Positions 15,722 to 23,336 of a DNA stretch of 50,697 nucleotides are shown piece by piece. The DNA is from an uncultured Ruminococcus sp. (GTDB lineage Bacteria > Bacillota > Clostridia > Oscillospirales > CAG-272). The DNA lies in NCBI GenBank assembly GCA_905202255.1, contig CAJKRH010000009.1, positions 1 through 50,697 on the forward strand, given 5' to 3'. Positions within the stretch are counted from its first letter, which is position 1. Every line of letters begins with the position of its first letter. Under the pieces are notes generated by a model. The model had not been told where the DNA came from. It did no database searches and saw only the letters and a program-made list of their open reading frames with translations. Both the position numbers and the translations under genes were made by a program.

Positions 15722-16270
15722 TTATATTTCTCCGCTTTCGCCGTCATCTCCGTATAATTCGCGGAGATATTCCCTGCGGACATTGGCAAAAACCATCTCA
15801 AAGCTGTGTAGAAATTCCTCATTCGGCTCAAATAAAAGCTCCGTTTTTCGTCCGTTGAAATCAAGGACGAAAGCATAGGCGTTTTCGGGTGAAAGCGTTC
15901 TGCAATAATTGAAGCGCGAGCGGACATTTCCGCATTTCTTTCTGTATTCTTCCTTTTCCGCGGCGGTATGGGGCATTTTTACTATCGCGATGCCGGTTTT
16001 CATCGAGACACTGCATATCGGGCTTATTTTCTTGCCTAAAGTGCGCAGTACGACAAAATTGCCGTCCTCTATCAGATATGTATATACGGAAAGAGTGTAT
16101 CTGCAGAAAAGAAAGAGCGCCACACCTATGAAAATAACGCCGAGCGCCTGTATCAGCCCGGCATACATCCTTGAAAACGATGCTACTGCAAAGCATGCTA
16201 TCGCCGTTATAAAAAGCGCGAGCACAACCGTATCTGCCTTGGAATTTTTCGGCGGTGTATACTTATACAT
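15722..16270 (-). CDS. Two-helix membrane protein of unknown function
   Basis: A 182-residue protein. Two transmembrane helices (about residues 14-33 and 37-58) are followed by a cytosolic-looking domain (about 60-182) of alternating beta strands: YLIEDGNFVVLRTLG, ISMKTGIAIVKM, YAFVLDFNGRKTELLFEP, ending in an acidic tail. The layout resembles small membrane proteins with a PH-like domain after a helical hairpin, but I cannot assign a family. It stands between acpP and the divergent three-gene cluster at 16363. Confidence 0.65.
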   Translation of the reverse strand: MYKYTPPKNSKADTVVLALFITAIACFAVASFSRMYAGLIQALGVIFIGVALFLFCRYTLSVYTYLIEDGNFVVLRTLGKKISPICSVSMKTGIAIVKMPHTAAEKEEYRKKCGNVRSRFNYCRTLSPENAYAFVLDFNGRKTELLFEPNEEFLHSFEMVFANVRREYLRELYGDDGESGEI

Positions 16271-16362
16271 TTTTTACCTCTCAATATTTTTATTTTCTCC
16301 TGTGACAACAGCACCGTTTTCATCATAATATAGCATAAAAACAGTTATAGGAGTGATTTTTT

Positions 16363-16590
16363 ATGGAACTCAACCGCAAAACAGTAGACGGACTGCTCAG
16401 TCTCGACGACAATAGCCTGCGCGAAAAGGCGGAAAAGGTAGCGCGCGCCGCAGGAATGAGCGGAAATCTGCCCGATGTATCAAAAATCCGCGCCATGCTC
16501 TCCGGCATCAGCGATGAGGATATCTACCGTCTCGTTTCCATGCTCGGAAAAGAACGCACGGAGCAGATGATACGCGAAATACAGGGGTGA
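16363..16590 (+). CDS. Small helical protein, first gene of a three-gene cluster
   Basis: A 75-residue all-helical, charged protein (MELNRKTVDGLLSLDDNSLR start, SDEDIYRLVSMLGKERTEQM near the end) with no recognisable family. The ATG at 16363 follows TAGGAGTG. Its stop lies inside the ribosome site of the next gene, so the two are coupled. The group of small helical protein, Pro-rich helical protein and Cys/Pro-rich protein suggests a structural complex, perhaps in sporulation; that is inference from composition only. Confidence 0.65.
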   Translation: MELNRKTVDGLLSLDDNSLREKAEKVARAAGMSGNLPDVSKIRAMLSGISDEDIYRLVSMLGKERTEQMIREIQG

Positions 16591-16595
16591 ATAAT

Positions 16596-16991
16596 TTGGC
16601 AAACGATTTTTCCGAAAAGCTCGACAGTATCCTATCGAATCCCGAGATGATGGCGCAGATAAAGCGCCTTGCCGACACGATGACCTCGGGCACGCCGTCC
16701 GTTCCCGAAAGCCCGCCGCCCGCGGAAAACGCCGTGCAGGCAGGCAATTTCGGCGAAAGCAAAGAGCCTCCGCCCGACGGTGCGCCGGATATGCCGGATA
16801 TCACCGAGGCTGTCAGCGCGCTCGCTTCGCTCTCGGGAGAGCGCCGTGGCAGGCGCAAAGGAAACAATATGGCACACAGCAGAGCGCTTCTCCTCGCGCT
16901 CAAGCCGTATCTCGATGATAAAAGATGCGAAAAGATAGATAAGCTCCTGCGGATGATGCAGCTTGCCGAAATGGCAGGATACTTTATGTAA
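16596..16991 (+). CDS. Helical protein with Pro-rich linker, second gene of the cluster
   Basis: A 131-residue protein with an N-terminal helix (SEKLDSILSNPEMMAQIKRL), a Pro-rich linker (about residues 31-68), and a C-terminal helical domain (SRALLLALKPYLDDKRCEKI...). I placed the start at TTG 16596 because AGGGGTG (16583-16589) lies about 7 bases upstream; an in-frame GTG at 16587 is inside that site. I recognise no family, although two similar helical halves around a linker suggest a small scaffold. The stop TAA (16989-16991) is followed at once by the ribosome site of the third gene. Confidence 0.6.
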   Translation: MANDFSEKLDSILSNPEMMAQIKRLADTMTSGTPSVPESPPPAENAVQAGNFGESKEPPPDGAPDMPDITEAVSALASLSGERRGRRKGNNMAHSRALLLALKPYLDDKRCEKIDKLLRMMQLAEMAGYFM

Positions 16992-17006
16992 GGGAGGTGC
17001 GTACTT

Positions 17007-17519
17007 ATTTACAGCAAGAATTACGGTAAAATACCCGACAAGGGATTTCCCGAAAATCCGCCGAAAAAAGAATTTGCTTCTCCTCCGCCCGATTACAGCG
17101 GCAGTCTCTTCGATATGCAGAAACCCTGCCCGCAGGAGGAATGCGTAAAAGAAGCAGGAAACTGCGTCGAAACCGCACGCGAGCCGTGCGGATGCGATGC
17201 GCCGCCGCGCGATGATACAGGTTCATGCCGCAGACCGCCTGTGCCTGATGAGGCGCCATGCGAACCGCGCAGAAAGCCGCAATACGAAAGCCCGCCCTGC
17301 GAGCCGCGCAATCCCCGCGAGCCATGCAGACCATGCGAGCCGCCGGAGCCGCCATGCGGCTGTCCGCCTCGCGAAAATCCATGCCCGCCCGCCGGAATCT
17401 TCTCGAAAATCTCGGCAGAGGATTTGCTTCTCTTCGGTGCGGCGCTCTTTCTGCTGTTCTCAAAGGAGAGCGATAATATCATTATCCCCGTCCTGCTTGT
17501 CCTCGTTATAATGTTGTAG
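17007..17519 (+). CDS. Cys/Pro-rich protein with hydrophobic tail, apparent AUU start
   Basis: The frame has no ATG, GTG or TTG between the preceding stop (16991) and ATG 17115, yet GGGAGG (16992-16997) sits directly upstream and the codons from 17007 read like protein: ATT then YSKNYGKIPDKGFPENPPKK and PPDYSGSLFD. I therefore call an ATT start at 17007, giving 170 residues; a shorter form from ATG 17115 (134 residues) has no ribosome site. About residues 38-130 are full of Cys, Pro, Arg and Glu with repeated EPC/CEP motifs. The C-terminus (about 131-170) is two hydrophobic stretches separated by SKESDN. It resembles small spore or envelope structural proteins, but function is unknown. It ends 2 bases from a convergent gene with no terminator between them. 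Confidence 0.6.
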   Translation: MYSKNYGKIPDKGFPENPPKKEFASPPPDYSGSLFDMQKPCPQEECVKEAGNCVETAREPCGCDAPPRDDTGSCRRPPVPDEAPCEPRRKPQYESPPCEPRNPREPCRPCEPPEPPCGCPPRENPCPPAGIFSKISAEDLLLFGAALFLLFSKESDNIIIPVLLVLVIML

Positions 17520-17521
17520 CG

Positions 17522-18283
17522 TCAGCGGAGAGTGAATTCATCTCCGTGAAACTCATAGCCGAGCGTGTAGCTTACGACATCGTAGCGCGAAACCGGAATA
17601 TTGCCGCAGTAGGTCCGCACGGAGCGGACTACACCCGAGTCGGCGGAAATATGTACCTTGTCCGTATACGAAAGTGATGGTATGCTGTATTCCACGACAT
17701 ATTCGTTATCGCGCAGATAATAGTCGGTTATCTCGTATTCAGTACCTGCAAGCAGGCAGAATGAAGGTATATACGCGATATTATCGAAGGCATACGCCTC
17801 GCTGTACTCCGCCGTGAATGTCAGCTCGTCGGCGGCGGAATAGTAAGAGACGGTTTTACCGTCGCAAATTATGGTGCTTCGCCGCGTGTCGCTTCCCTCA
17901 TTGTAGACTATTTTGTATCTGTCGCCGCTCTTCCAGAGGCGAACGCCGTCCTGCATGAAGCCGTCCTGCGTGGAAAAAGTCATATACACTTCCATATAGA
18001 AATTATCAGCAAAAGGATATGATGCGAGCAGCTTTGCCACGGCCGCCTTGTTTACGGGGACAGCTATGTAATCATAGTCGGTTTTTTCCTCAGGGTCGGG
18101 CGCGGGCGATGACGCCGTGCTTTCCGTCGTGCTCTCGGCATGAGGAAACTCAAAAATCCCTGCCCGCGAGAGCGTCCACAGCACCGCAAGGCAGACGAGG
18201 AAAAACGCCGCCATAAGCGAAAAAACAGAATAAAGCGACATCGCCCCGTTTGAAGAAAGCAGTTTTTTCAGCTTTTCTTTCAT
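17522..18283 (-). CDS. Membrane-anchored extracytoplasmic protein of unknown function
   Basis: A 253-residue protein with one N-terminal membrane helix (about 17-40), a Ser/Thr/Glu/Pro-rich linker (about 48-68), and a beta-rich outer domain (about 75-253). Its successive strands (YMEVYMTFSTQDG, DRYKIVYNEG, TIICDGKTVSYYS) are reminiscent of LolA/RseB-like half-barrels. I cannot confirm that relation. Fourth gene of the aminotransferase-trpS-tagO run, 24 bases after tagO. The ATG follows AAAGGAGG. Confidence 0.6.
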   Translation of the reverse strand: MKEKLKKLLSSNGAMSLYSVFSLMAAFFLVCLAVLWTLSRAGIFEFPHAESTTESTASSPAPDPEEKTDYDYIAVPVNKAAVAKLLASYPFADNFYMEVYMTFSTQDGFMQDGVRLWKSGDRYKIVYNEGSDTRRSTIICDGKTVSYYSAADELTFTAEYSEAYAFDNIAYIPSFCLLAGTEYEITDYYLRDNEYVVEYSIPSLSYTDKVHISADSGVVRSVRTYCGNIPVSRYDVVSYTLGYEFHGDEFTLR

Positions 18284-18307
18284 GCGTTTTTCCTCCTTTG
18301 CATAGAT

Positions 18308-19330
18308 TCATGCGGATTTTCCCGATAAAAAGAATATCGATATCATATATGCCGTTGCAAGCGACGCGATGAGCGCGCCGAGCGGCAGATTCATGCTCAT
18401 CACAGCCGCCGAAATGCAGTAAACCGCCGTGACGAGACACAGCGTGAGCGTCGCTTTCTTCTGCGAAAAGCCGAGCGCTATCACGAGCCTGTGATGTATA
18501 TGTCCCCTGTCGGGAGAAAAAATGTTTTCCCTTTTCACCGCGCGCCGTATCATCGCCAGCGCCGTATCGAATACCGGCACGGCAAAAATAAGGAGCGGCA
18601 CGCCTATGGAAACAAGCATATGCGATTTCGCAAGCCCCATCACCGAGGCGCACGAAAGAATATAACCGAGAAACATCGAGCCTGTATCTCCCATGAAAAC
18701 GGACGCGGGATTGCTGTTATACGGCAAAAAGCCGAGTGCCGCGCCGAAAAGACAGAAGCACAGCACGGCGCATACATAGCTCCCGCACGAAACGGAAACG
18801 CCTGCGAGCGCCGCCGCGGAAAGCGCGGCTGTGCCTGCGGCAAGCCCGTCTATGCCGTCTATCAGGTTAAAGGCATTTATTATCACGAGCATCCACAGCA
18901 CCGTGACAGGCACGGAAAATATGCCGAGCCTGATGATGCCAGAGGGCGTTCCGATAAAATCTATTCTCACGCCGGCATATGCAGTGAAAAGCACTGCGGT
19001 TATCTGCCCTGCCAGCTTCACAGTAGGCTTCAGCGCGCGGATATCGTCCACAGCGCCGAGCAGAGCTATCATCGCGCCGCCGATAAAGACCGGCAGACAT
19101 TCCGTGGGAAAAGCCCTGCCGTCCGTAAAGCAAAGCAGGCACGATGCGAGAAACGAAACGACTATCGCCGCGCCGCCCATACGCGCGGTCGGTTTTTTAT
19201 GCATGCGGCGACCGTCACGCGGGATATCCACGGCGCCGACGCGAAAAGAAAGCGCTCTTGCGGCAGGCGTAAGCACCAGTGAAAGCAGAAAAGCCACAGC
19301 CGCCGCCGAAAAATATACAGTATATTGCAA
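18308..19330 (-). CDS. tagO: Undecaprenyl-phosphate sugar-1-phosphate transferase, TagO/WecA type
   Basis: A 340-residue polytopic membrane enzyme of the MraY/WecA superfamily. It transfers GlcNAc-1-phosphate (or a related sugar) to undecaprenyl phosphate, the first step of teichoic acid or other surface glycan synthesis. Visible motifs are the DD pair in GAVDDIRAL, NAFNLIDGIDGLAAG, the FMGDTGSMFLG catalytic loop, and the HIHHRL signature that separates WecA/TagO from MraY. I placed the start at TTG 19330 (MQYTVYFSAA) because GGAG lies 5 bases upstream; a further in-frame TTG at 19351 lacks a ribosome site. It follows trpS by about 35 bases. Confidence 0.9.
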   Translation of the reverse strand: MQYTVYFSAAAVAFLLSLVLTPAARALSFRVGAVDIPRDGRRMHKKPTARMGGAAIVVSFLASCLLCFTDGRAFPTECLPVFIGGAMIALLGAVDDIRALKPTVKLAGQITAVLFTAYAGVRIDFIGTPSGIIRLGIFSVPVTVLWMLVIINAFNLIDGIDGLAAGTAALSAAALAGVSVSCGSYVCAVLCFCLFGAALGFLPYNSNPASVFMGDTGSMFLGYILSCASVMGLAKSHMLVSIGVPLLIFAVPVFDTALAMIRRAVKRENIFSPDRGHIHHRLVIALGFSQKKATLTLCLVTAVYCISAAVMSMNLPLGALIASLATAYMISIFFLSGKSA

Positions 19331-19365
19331 AATAACTCCGTCTCGGAGCAACCCGCTCCGAAAAA

Positions 19366-20370
19366 TTATTTTGCCGTGAATCCCACCTTGCGATAAACCT
19401 TGGAGAGCGTCTTGTTTGCGAGATAAGATGCAAACTCAGCATTCTGCTTCATGATGGACTCGAGATAAGCCTTGTCCGCAGTCAGCCTTGCAAATTCGGA
19501 CTGAACGGGAACCAGCGCATCCGCGCACGCCTCGCCGACGGCAAGCTTGAAGTCGCCGTAGCCGCGTCCGTCAAACTCGCGCTCTATCTCCTCGTCGCTC
19601 TTGCCCGTGAAGCATGAATATATGGTCATCAGATTGTTGATTCCGTCCTTGCCCTCGGCACGCTTTACCACAGTGTCGCTGTCGGTGACGGCGCGCTTGA
19701 ATTTGCGGATTATATCATCGCGCGAATCGAGCAGATATACCGACGCATTCGTATTCTCATCGGATTTGCTCATCTTCTTTGTCGGCTCCGCGAGAGAATT
19801 TATCTTCTTGCCTGTTTTCGGCGTGTAAATTTCGGGAAGCCTGAATGTCTCGGAATATATCTGATTGAATCTTGTCGCTATATCTCTCGTTATCTCAACA
19901 TGCTGCTTCTGGTCTATGCCTACTGGCACGAGGTCTGTCTGATAAAGAAGAATATCGGCAGCCATGAGCGTAGGATAGGTGAAAAGTCCGGCATTTATAT
20001 TTTGCGCATTTTTTGCACTTTTATCCTTGAATTGTGTCATTCTGGAAAGTTCGCCGAACATTGTATAGCAATTGAGCACCCATGCCAGCTCCGCATGAGC
20101 GGGAACATGGCTCTGAACAAAGAGTATATTCTTCTCGGGGTCGAGTCCGCTCGCGATATAGAGCGCCAGCGTCTCGTATGTGCGGCGGCGAAGCTCCGCA
20201 GGATTCTGCCTTACCGTTATAGCGTGCATATCGGCTACGCAGTATATGCTGTTATACTGCTCCTCAAAAGCTTTCCAGTTGCCTATGGCTCCGAGATAGT
20301 TGCCTATCGTCAGATTGCCGCTCGGCTGTACGCCTGAAAAAATTATCTTTTTTTCCTTAGAAAATTCCAT
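19366..20370 (-). CDS. trpS: Tryptophanyl-tRNA synthetase
   Basis: A 334-residue class Ic aminoacyl-tRNA synthetase that charges tRNA-Trp in the cytosol. The class I signatures are SGVQPSGNLTIGNY (12-25, HIGH equivalent) and KMSKS (199-203). Length matches bacterial TrpS. No T-box leader is visible upstream; only 63 bases separate it from the aminotransferase gene, and they hold a small GGGGA/TCCCC hairpin. It is probably read from the aminotransferase promoter. Confidence 0.97.
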   Translation of the reverse strand: MEFSKEKKIIFSGVQPSGNLTIGNYLGAIGNWKAFEEQYNSIYCVADMHAITVRQNPAELRRRTYETLALYIASGLDPEKNILFVQSHVPAHAELAWVLNCYTMFGELSRMTQFKDKSAKNAQNINAGLFTYPTLMAADILLYQTDLVPVGIDQKQHVEITRDIATRFNQIYSETFRLPEIYTPKTGKKINSLAEPTKKMSKSDENTNASVYLLDSRDDIIRKFKRAVTDSDTVVKRAEGKDGINNLMTIYSCFTGKSDEEIEREFDGRGYGDFKLAVGEACADALVPVQSEFARLTADKAYLESIMKQNAEFASYLANKTLSKVYRKVGFTAK

Positions 20371-20433
20371 TATTGTCGTTTCGGGGGATGTCCCCTTCCT
20401 TTCCCGGCTTTGCGCCGTAATTGTAATAGCGTC

Positions 20434-21639
20434 TTATTTTGTCGCAAGAAAATCGTGCGCCGCCTCCGCGAGTATCTTCACGCCCTTTTCTATCTGCGCT
20501 TCCGTAGGTGAAGAATAATTCATGCGGAAAGCATGCGAGGGCGCACTCATATCCGCGGCAAAGGCAAAGCCCGGAACCACGAATACATCACGCTCCGAGG
20601 CAAATTTCGCGAACTGTGCGCTGTCGCGCTCCTCCGGAAGCTCGCACCAGAGGAAAAGTCCTCCCTCGGGTCTCGTATGCGTAACGCTCTCGGGCATATA
20701 CTTATCGAGCATATCCATCATCAGATGGCATTTTCTGCCGTAGAGCTCGCAGATTTTCTTTATATGCGCATCCATATCGTATGTGCAGAGAATCTTGTAG
20801 CAGAGCTTCTGGAAGAAGAGGTTCGTATGCACATCGGCGCATTGCTTTGCAAGGATTATCGGGCGCATCACTTCTTTCTGCGCCACGAGATAGCCCATGC
20901 GCATTCCGGAAGAAAGTATCTTCGAAAACGAACTGCAATATATCACAAGTCCGTCGTTATCGAGCGCCTTGAATGTCGGCACATCCTCGCCCGAGAAGCG
21001 AAGCTCGCCGTAGGGATTGTCCTCGAGGATGAAAACGCCGTATTTCTTTGCCAGAGCGAGGATTTCGCGTCTGCGCTCAAGCGAGGTCGTTATGCCTGTC
21101 GGATTCTGAAAGGCGGAAATGATATATATGAATTTCACGTTCTTATTGCTTTTCAGCGTCTCTTCAAGAAGAGCCACATCCATGCCGTCGCGCCGCATGG
21201 GAACGCCGACAAGTTTGGCACCGTAGGAACGGAAAGAATTGAGCGCGCCGACAAAGCTCGGGGTCTCGCATATAACCGTGTCGCCCTCGTTGCAGAGCGT
21301 TCTCGCCACGAGGTCAAGACCCTGCTGACCGCCCGTGAGCGTGATAAGTTCGTCGCCCTCTTTTATCATACCGAATTTATCGGCAAGGCGCTCCTTTATT
21401 TTATTTCGCAGAGGCTCATAGCCCTCGGAAACGCCGTACTGGAATGCCTGCGGGTCGGAAGCAAAAATTTCAGCCGAAGCCTCTGCCATCGCCTCCAGCG
21501 GAAAGGTCGAGGTATCGGGATTGCCCGCCGAGAAAGCTATGACATCTCTGCCCATGGTGGCGGAAAGTATATCTCTCACGGCATTTCCGTGAAGAGATTT
21601 CATTTTTTCGGATAACATATCCGACATGTTGATAAGCAT
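20434..21639 (-). CDS. PLP-dependent aminotransferase, class I/II
   Basis: A 401-residue fold-type I aminotransferase of the group that includes LysN/2-aminoadipate and MocR-like aromatic or branched-chain enzymes. Markers: SAGNPDTSTFP near the N-terminus, YGVSEGYEPLR, TGGQQGLDL, the NPTG motif in SAFQNPTGITT, the Asp in LEDNPYGEL, and the PLP lysine in SSFSKILSSGMRMG. It starts at ATG 21639, or possibly ATG 21627. Substrate cannot be fixed from sequence. It leads a run with trpS, tagO and a hypothetical gene behind one promoter. Confidence 0.88.
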   Translation of the reverse strand: MLINMSDMLSEKMKSLHGNAVRDILSATMGRDVIAFSAGNPDTSTFPLEAMAEASAEIFASDPQAFQYGVSEGYEPLRNKIKERLADKFGMIKEGDELITLTGGQQGLDLVARTLCNEGDTVICETPSFVGALNSFRSYGAKLVGVPMRRDGMDVALLEETLKSNKNVKFIYIISAFQNPTGITTSLERRREILALAKKYGVFILEDNPYGELRFSGEDVPTFKALDNDGLVIYCSSFSKILSSGMRMGYLVAQKEVMRPIILAKQCADVHTNLFFQKLCYKILCTYDMDAHIKKICELYGRKCHLMMDMLDKYMPESVTHTRPEGGLFLWCELPEERDSAQFAKFASERDVFVVPGFAFAADMSAPSHAFRMNYSSPTEAQIEKGVKILAEAAHDFLATK

Positions 21640-21678
21640 TGTATTTCACCGGATTTCTATAAAGATATTTCAAATTAT

Positions 21679-21707
21679 ATAATATCAATTTTTCTGTCTT
21701 TTTTCAA
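21679..21707 (-). promoter_or_regulatory. Promoter of the aminotransferase-trpS-tagO run
   Basis: Minus strand: -35 TTGAAA (21702-21707), 17-base spacer, extended -10 TGA-TATTAT (21679-21684). Confidence 0.68.
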
Positions 21708-21865
21708 TAGTTATTTGCAAAAAACTGAAATTTTTCGCGCATGGGAAAGGAGTTTCGGGCGGAAAGCGCGGAAAATTACCATATTTTTTGCTCTATCTTT
21801 TTTTGCCGCATCGGATTATAATGAGAAGTGATGTTTGAAAATGTCGGAAAGGGGCGATTTTTCAT

Positions 21866-22492
21866 ATGGAACTTCGCATTATTGAAGATGATATGCTTCG
21901 GGTTATGCTCACCAGACTCGATATGCTGAAATACGATATAGACTGCGAGTCTCTCGATTATAAAAACACCAAAACGAGAAAGGCAGTCTGGGATATACTC
22001 GATGAGGCTTATGAAAAGACAGGCTTTGATGCCGCCGAAGGGCGCATATGCATAGAGGCATATCCCGATAAAAGCGGCGGCTGTAAAATCTACATAACAA
22101 AACTGCACGACAGTATTCCGCCCGACGATGATTTGAGCTATTCCCTCATAAAGGAAGGAAAAATGCAGGAAACAGGCTTTAAAAAGCCCTCCGTATACGG
22201 TTTTTCGGAGCTTGACCTGCTGCTTCGCGTGTGCAGGAGGCTCCGGCGCTTCGGCTACTCGGGCGAAAGCACGGCTTATGCCGACTGCGGAGAAAAGGCA
22301 GGCAGATTTTATCTTGTAATCTACGAAGATGCCCTGCAATATCAGGCAAAACAGGTCAAAAATTCCTGCGAGGGTCTTTTCATAGGCGAATTCGGCACAA
22401 AGCTGCCTTCTCCCGAGGCTCTTTCGTATATAAACGAGCATTGTGCGCCCGTCTGCCGCAGTGATGCCGTCTCCATTCTCTCCGAGCTTTGA
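21866..22492 (+). CDS. mecA: MecA-like Clp adaptor protein
   Basis: A 208-residue adaptor. The N-terminal domain (about 1-75) follows the MecA pattern: MELRIIEDDMLRVMLTRLDM start, YDIDCESLDYKNTKTRKAVWDILDEA middle, then the CIEAYP strand. A charged linker precedes a C-terminal ClpC-binding domain (about 110-208; FSELDLLLRVCRRL). MecA/YpbH proteins deliver substrates to ClpCP and in Bacillus restrain competence. Here a general proteolysis role is more likely. The ATG follows GGAAAGGGG; a TATAAT near 21815 may be its -10. Confidence 0.83.
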   Translation: MELRIIEDDMLRVMLTRLDMLKYDIDCESLDYKNTKTRKAVWDILDEAYEKTGFDAAEGRICIEAYPDKSGGCKIYITKLHDSIPPDDDLSYSLIKEGKMQETGFKKPSVYGFSELDLLLRVCRRLRRFGYSGESTAYADCGEKAGRFYLVIYEDALQYQAKQVKNSCEGLFIGEFGTKLPSPEALSYINEHCAPVCRSDAVSILSEL

Positions 22493-22586
22493 ATTTGCCG
22501 AAATAAATTTTCCGAAAATTGTAGATTTTTTTCTCCGTTTATGGTAGTATATTGTCAAAAGCAATGGCAAAGCGGAGGAATGACAA

Positions 22587-23165
22587 ATGGAAATCAAAAG
22601 TCTTGACGAAATAAGAAAAGAATGCGAGGGCTGCCATAAATGCAGTCTCGCGGAAACAAGAACGAATGTCGTATTCGGAGTGGGCAATCCCCATGCAGAT
22701 GTCATGTTCATAGGCGAAGCACCGGGTGAAAAAGAGGATTTATCCGGTATTCCCTTTGTCGGCGCGGCAGGCAAGCTTTTTGATAAATATCTCGTCGCCG
22801 TCGGCATCCCCCGCGAGGAAATCTATATAGCAAATATGCTGAAGTGCCGCCCGCCCAAAAACCGCGACCCGAAGCCCGAGGAGCAGGACCTCTGCATAGA
22901 ATATCTGCGTGAGCAGGTTCGCGCCGTTTCGCCGAAGCTCATCGTCTGCCTCGGCAGAATCTCGGCTATGCGCCTGATAAAGCCCGATTTCCGCATCACC
23001 GCCGAGCATGGCATATGGTTTGAGCGCGGCGCCTTTTCCATATGCGCCGTATATCATCCCTCGGCTCTTCTGCGCGACCCGCACAAAAAGGACGATATGC
23101 TCGCCGATATGATGGAGATCAAGCGCCGTCTCGATGCGCTGAAGCAAACTCCTGCCACCGAGTGA
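22587..23165 (+). CDS. Family 4 uracil-DNA glycosylase (iron-sulfur type)
   Basis: A 192-residue uracil-DNA glycosylase that removes uracil from DNA to begin base excision repair. The iron-sulfur ligands are seen as Cys16 and Cys19 (CHKC) and two later cysteines in KCRPPKNRDP and LCIEYL. Catalytic motif A is GEAPGEKED (about 51-59) and motif B is YHPSALL (about 153-159). Often annotated as phage SPO1 DNA polymerase-related. The ATG follows GCGGAGG. It stands alone between mecA and the phosphofructokinase gene. Confidence 0.93.
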   Translation: MEIKSLDEIRKECEGCHKCSLAETRTNVVFGVGNPHADVMFIGEAPGEKEDLSGIPFVGAAGKLFDKYLVAVGIPREEIYIANMLKCRPPKNRDPKPEEQDLCIEYLREQVRAVSPKLIVCLGRISAMRLIKPDFRITAEHGIWFERGAFSICAVYHPSALLRDPHKKDDMLADMMEIKRRLDALKQTPATE

Positions 23166-23266
23166 TTTAATCCGAAAAATTTTGCGTTTTTACGGGTAAT
23201 ACATATGAAATTTGCGCAGATATCGCCGCTACGGCAAAAATATCCGCGCACTTTTTGTAAAAGCAC

Positions 23267-23295
23267 TTGCAAAATCGGCAATTTTATAGTATAAT
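23267..23295 (+). promoter_or_regulatory. Promoter of the phosphofructokinase gene
   Basis: -35 TTGCAA (23267-23272), 17-base spacer, -10 TATAAT (23290-23295). Confidence 0.75.
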
Positions 23296-23336
23296 AGAGC
23301 AAATTAAAAATTTATCGTCAAAAAGAGGTAATCTAT

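Noticed and set aside
16305..16330. Sigma-E promoter before the three-gene cluster
   Set aside because: CATAATAT fits a sigma-E -10, but no suitable -35 lies 14-16 bases upstream; it is mentioned only as a weak hint.
20371..20433. T-box or attenuator ahead of trpS
   Set aside because: Only 63 bases with one small hairpin; no T-box sequence, leader peptide or anti-terminator pairing is visible.
20533..21615. 360-codon open frame opposite the aminotransferase gene
   Set aside because: Shadow of a confidently identified gene; the His/Arg/Ala-rich translation is typical of antisense frames.
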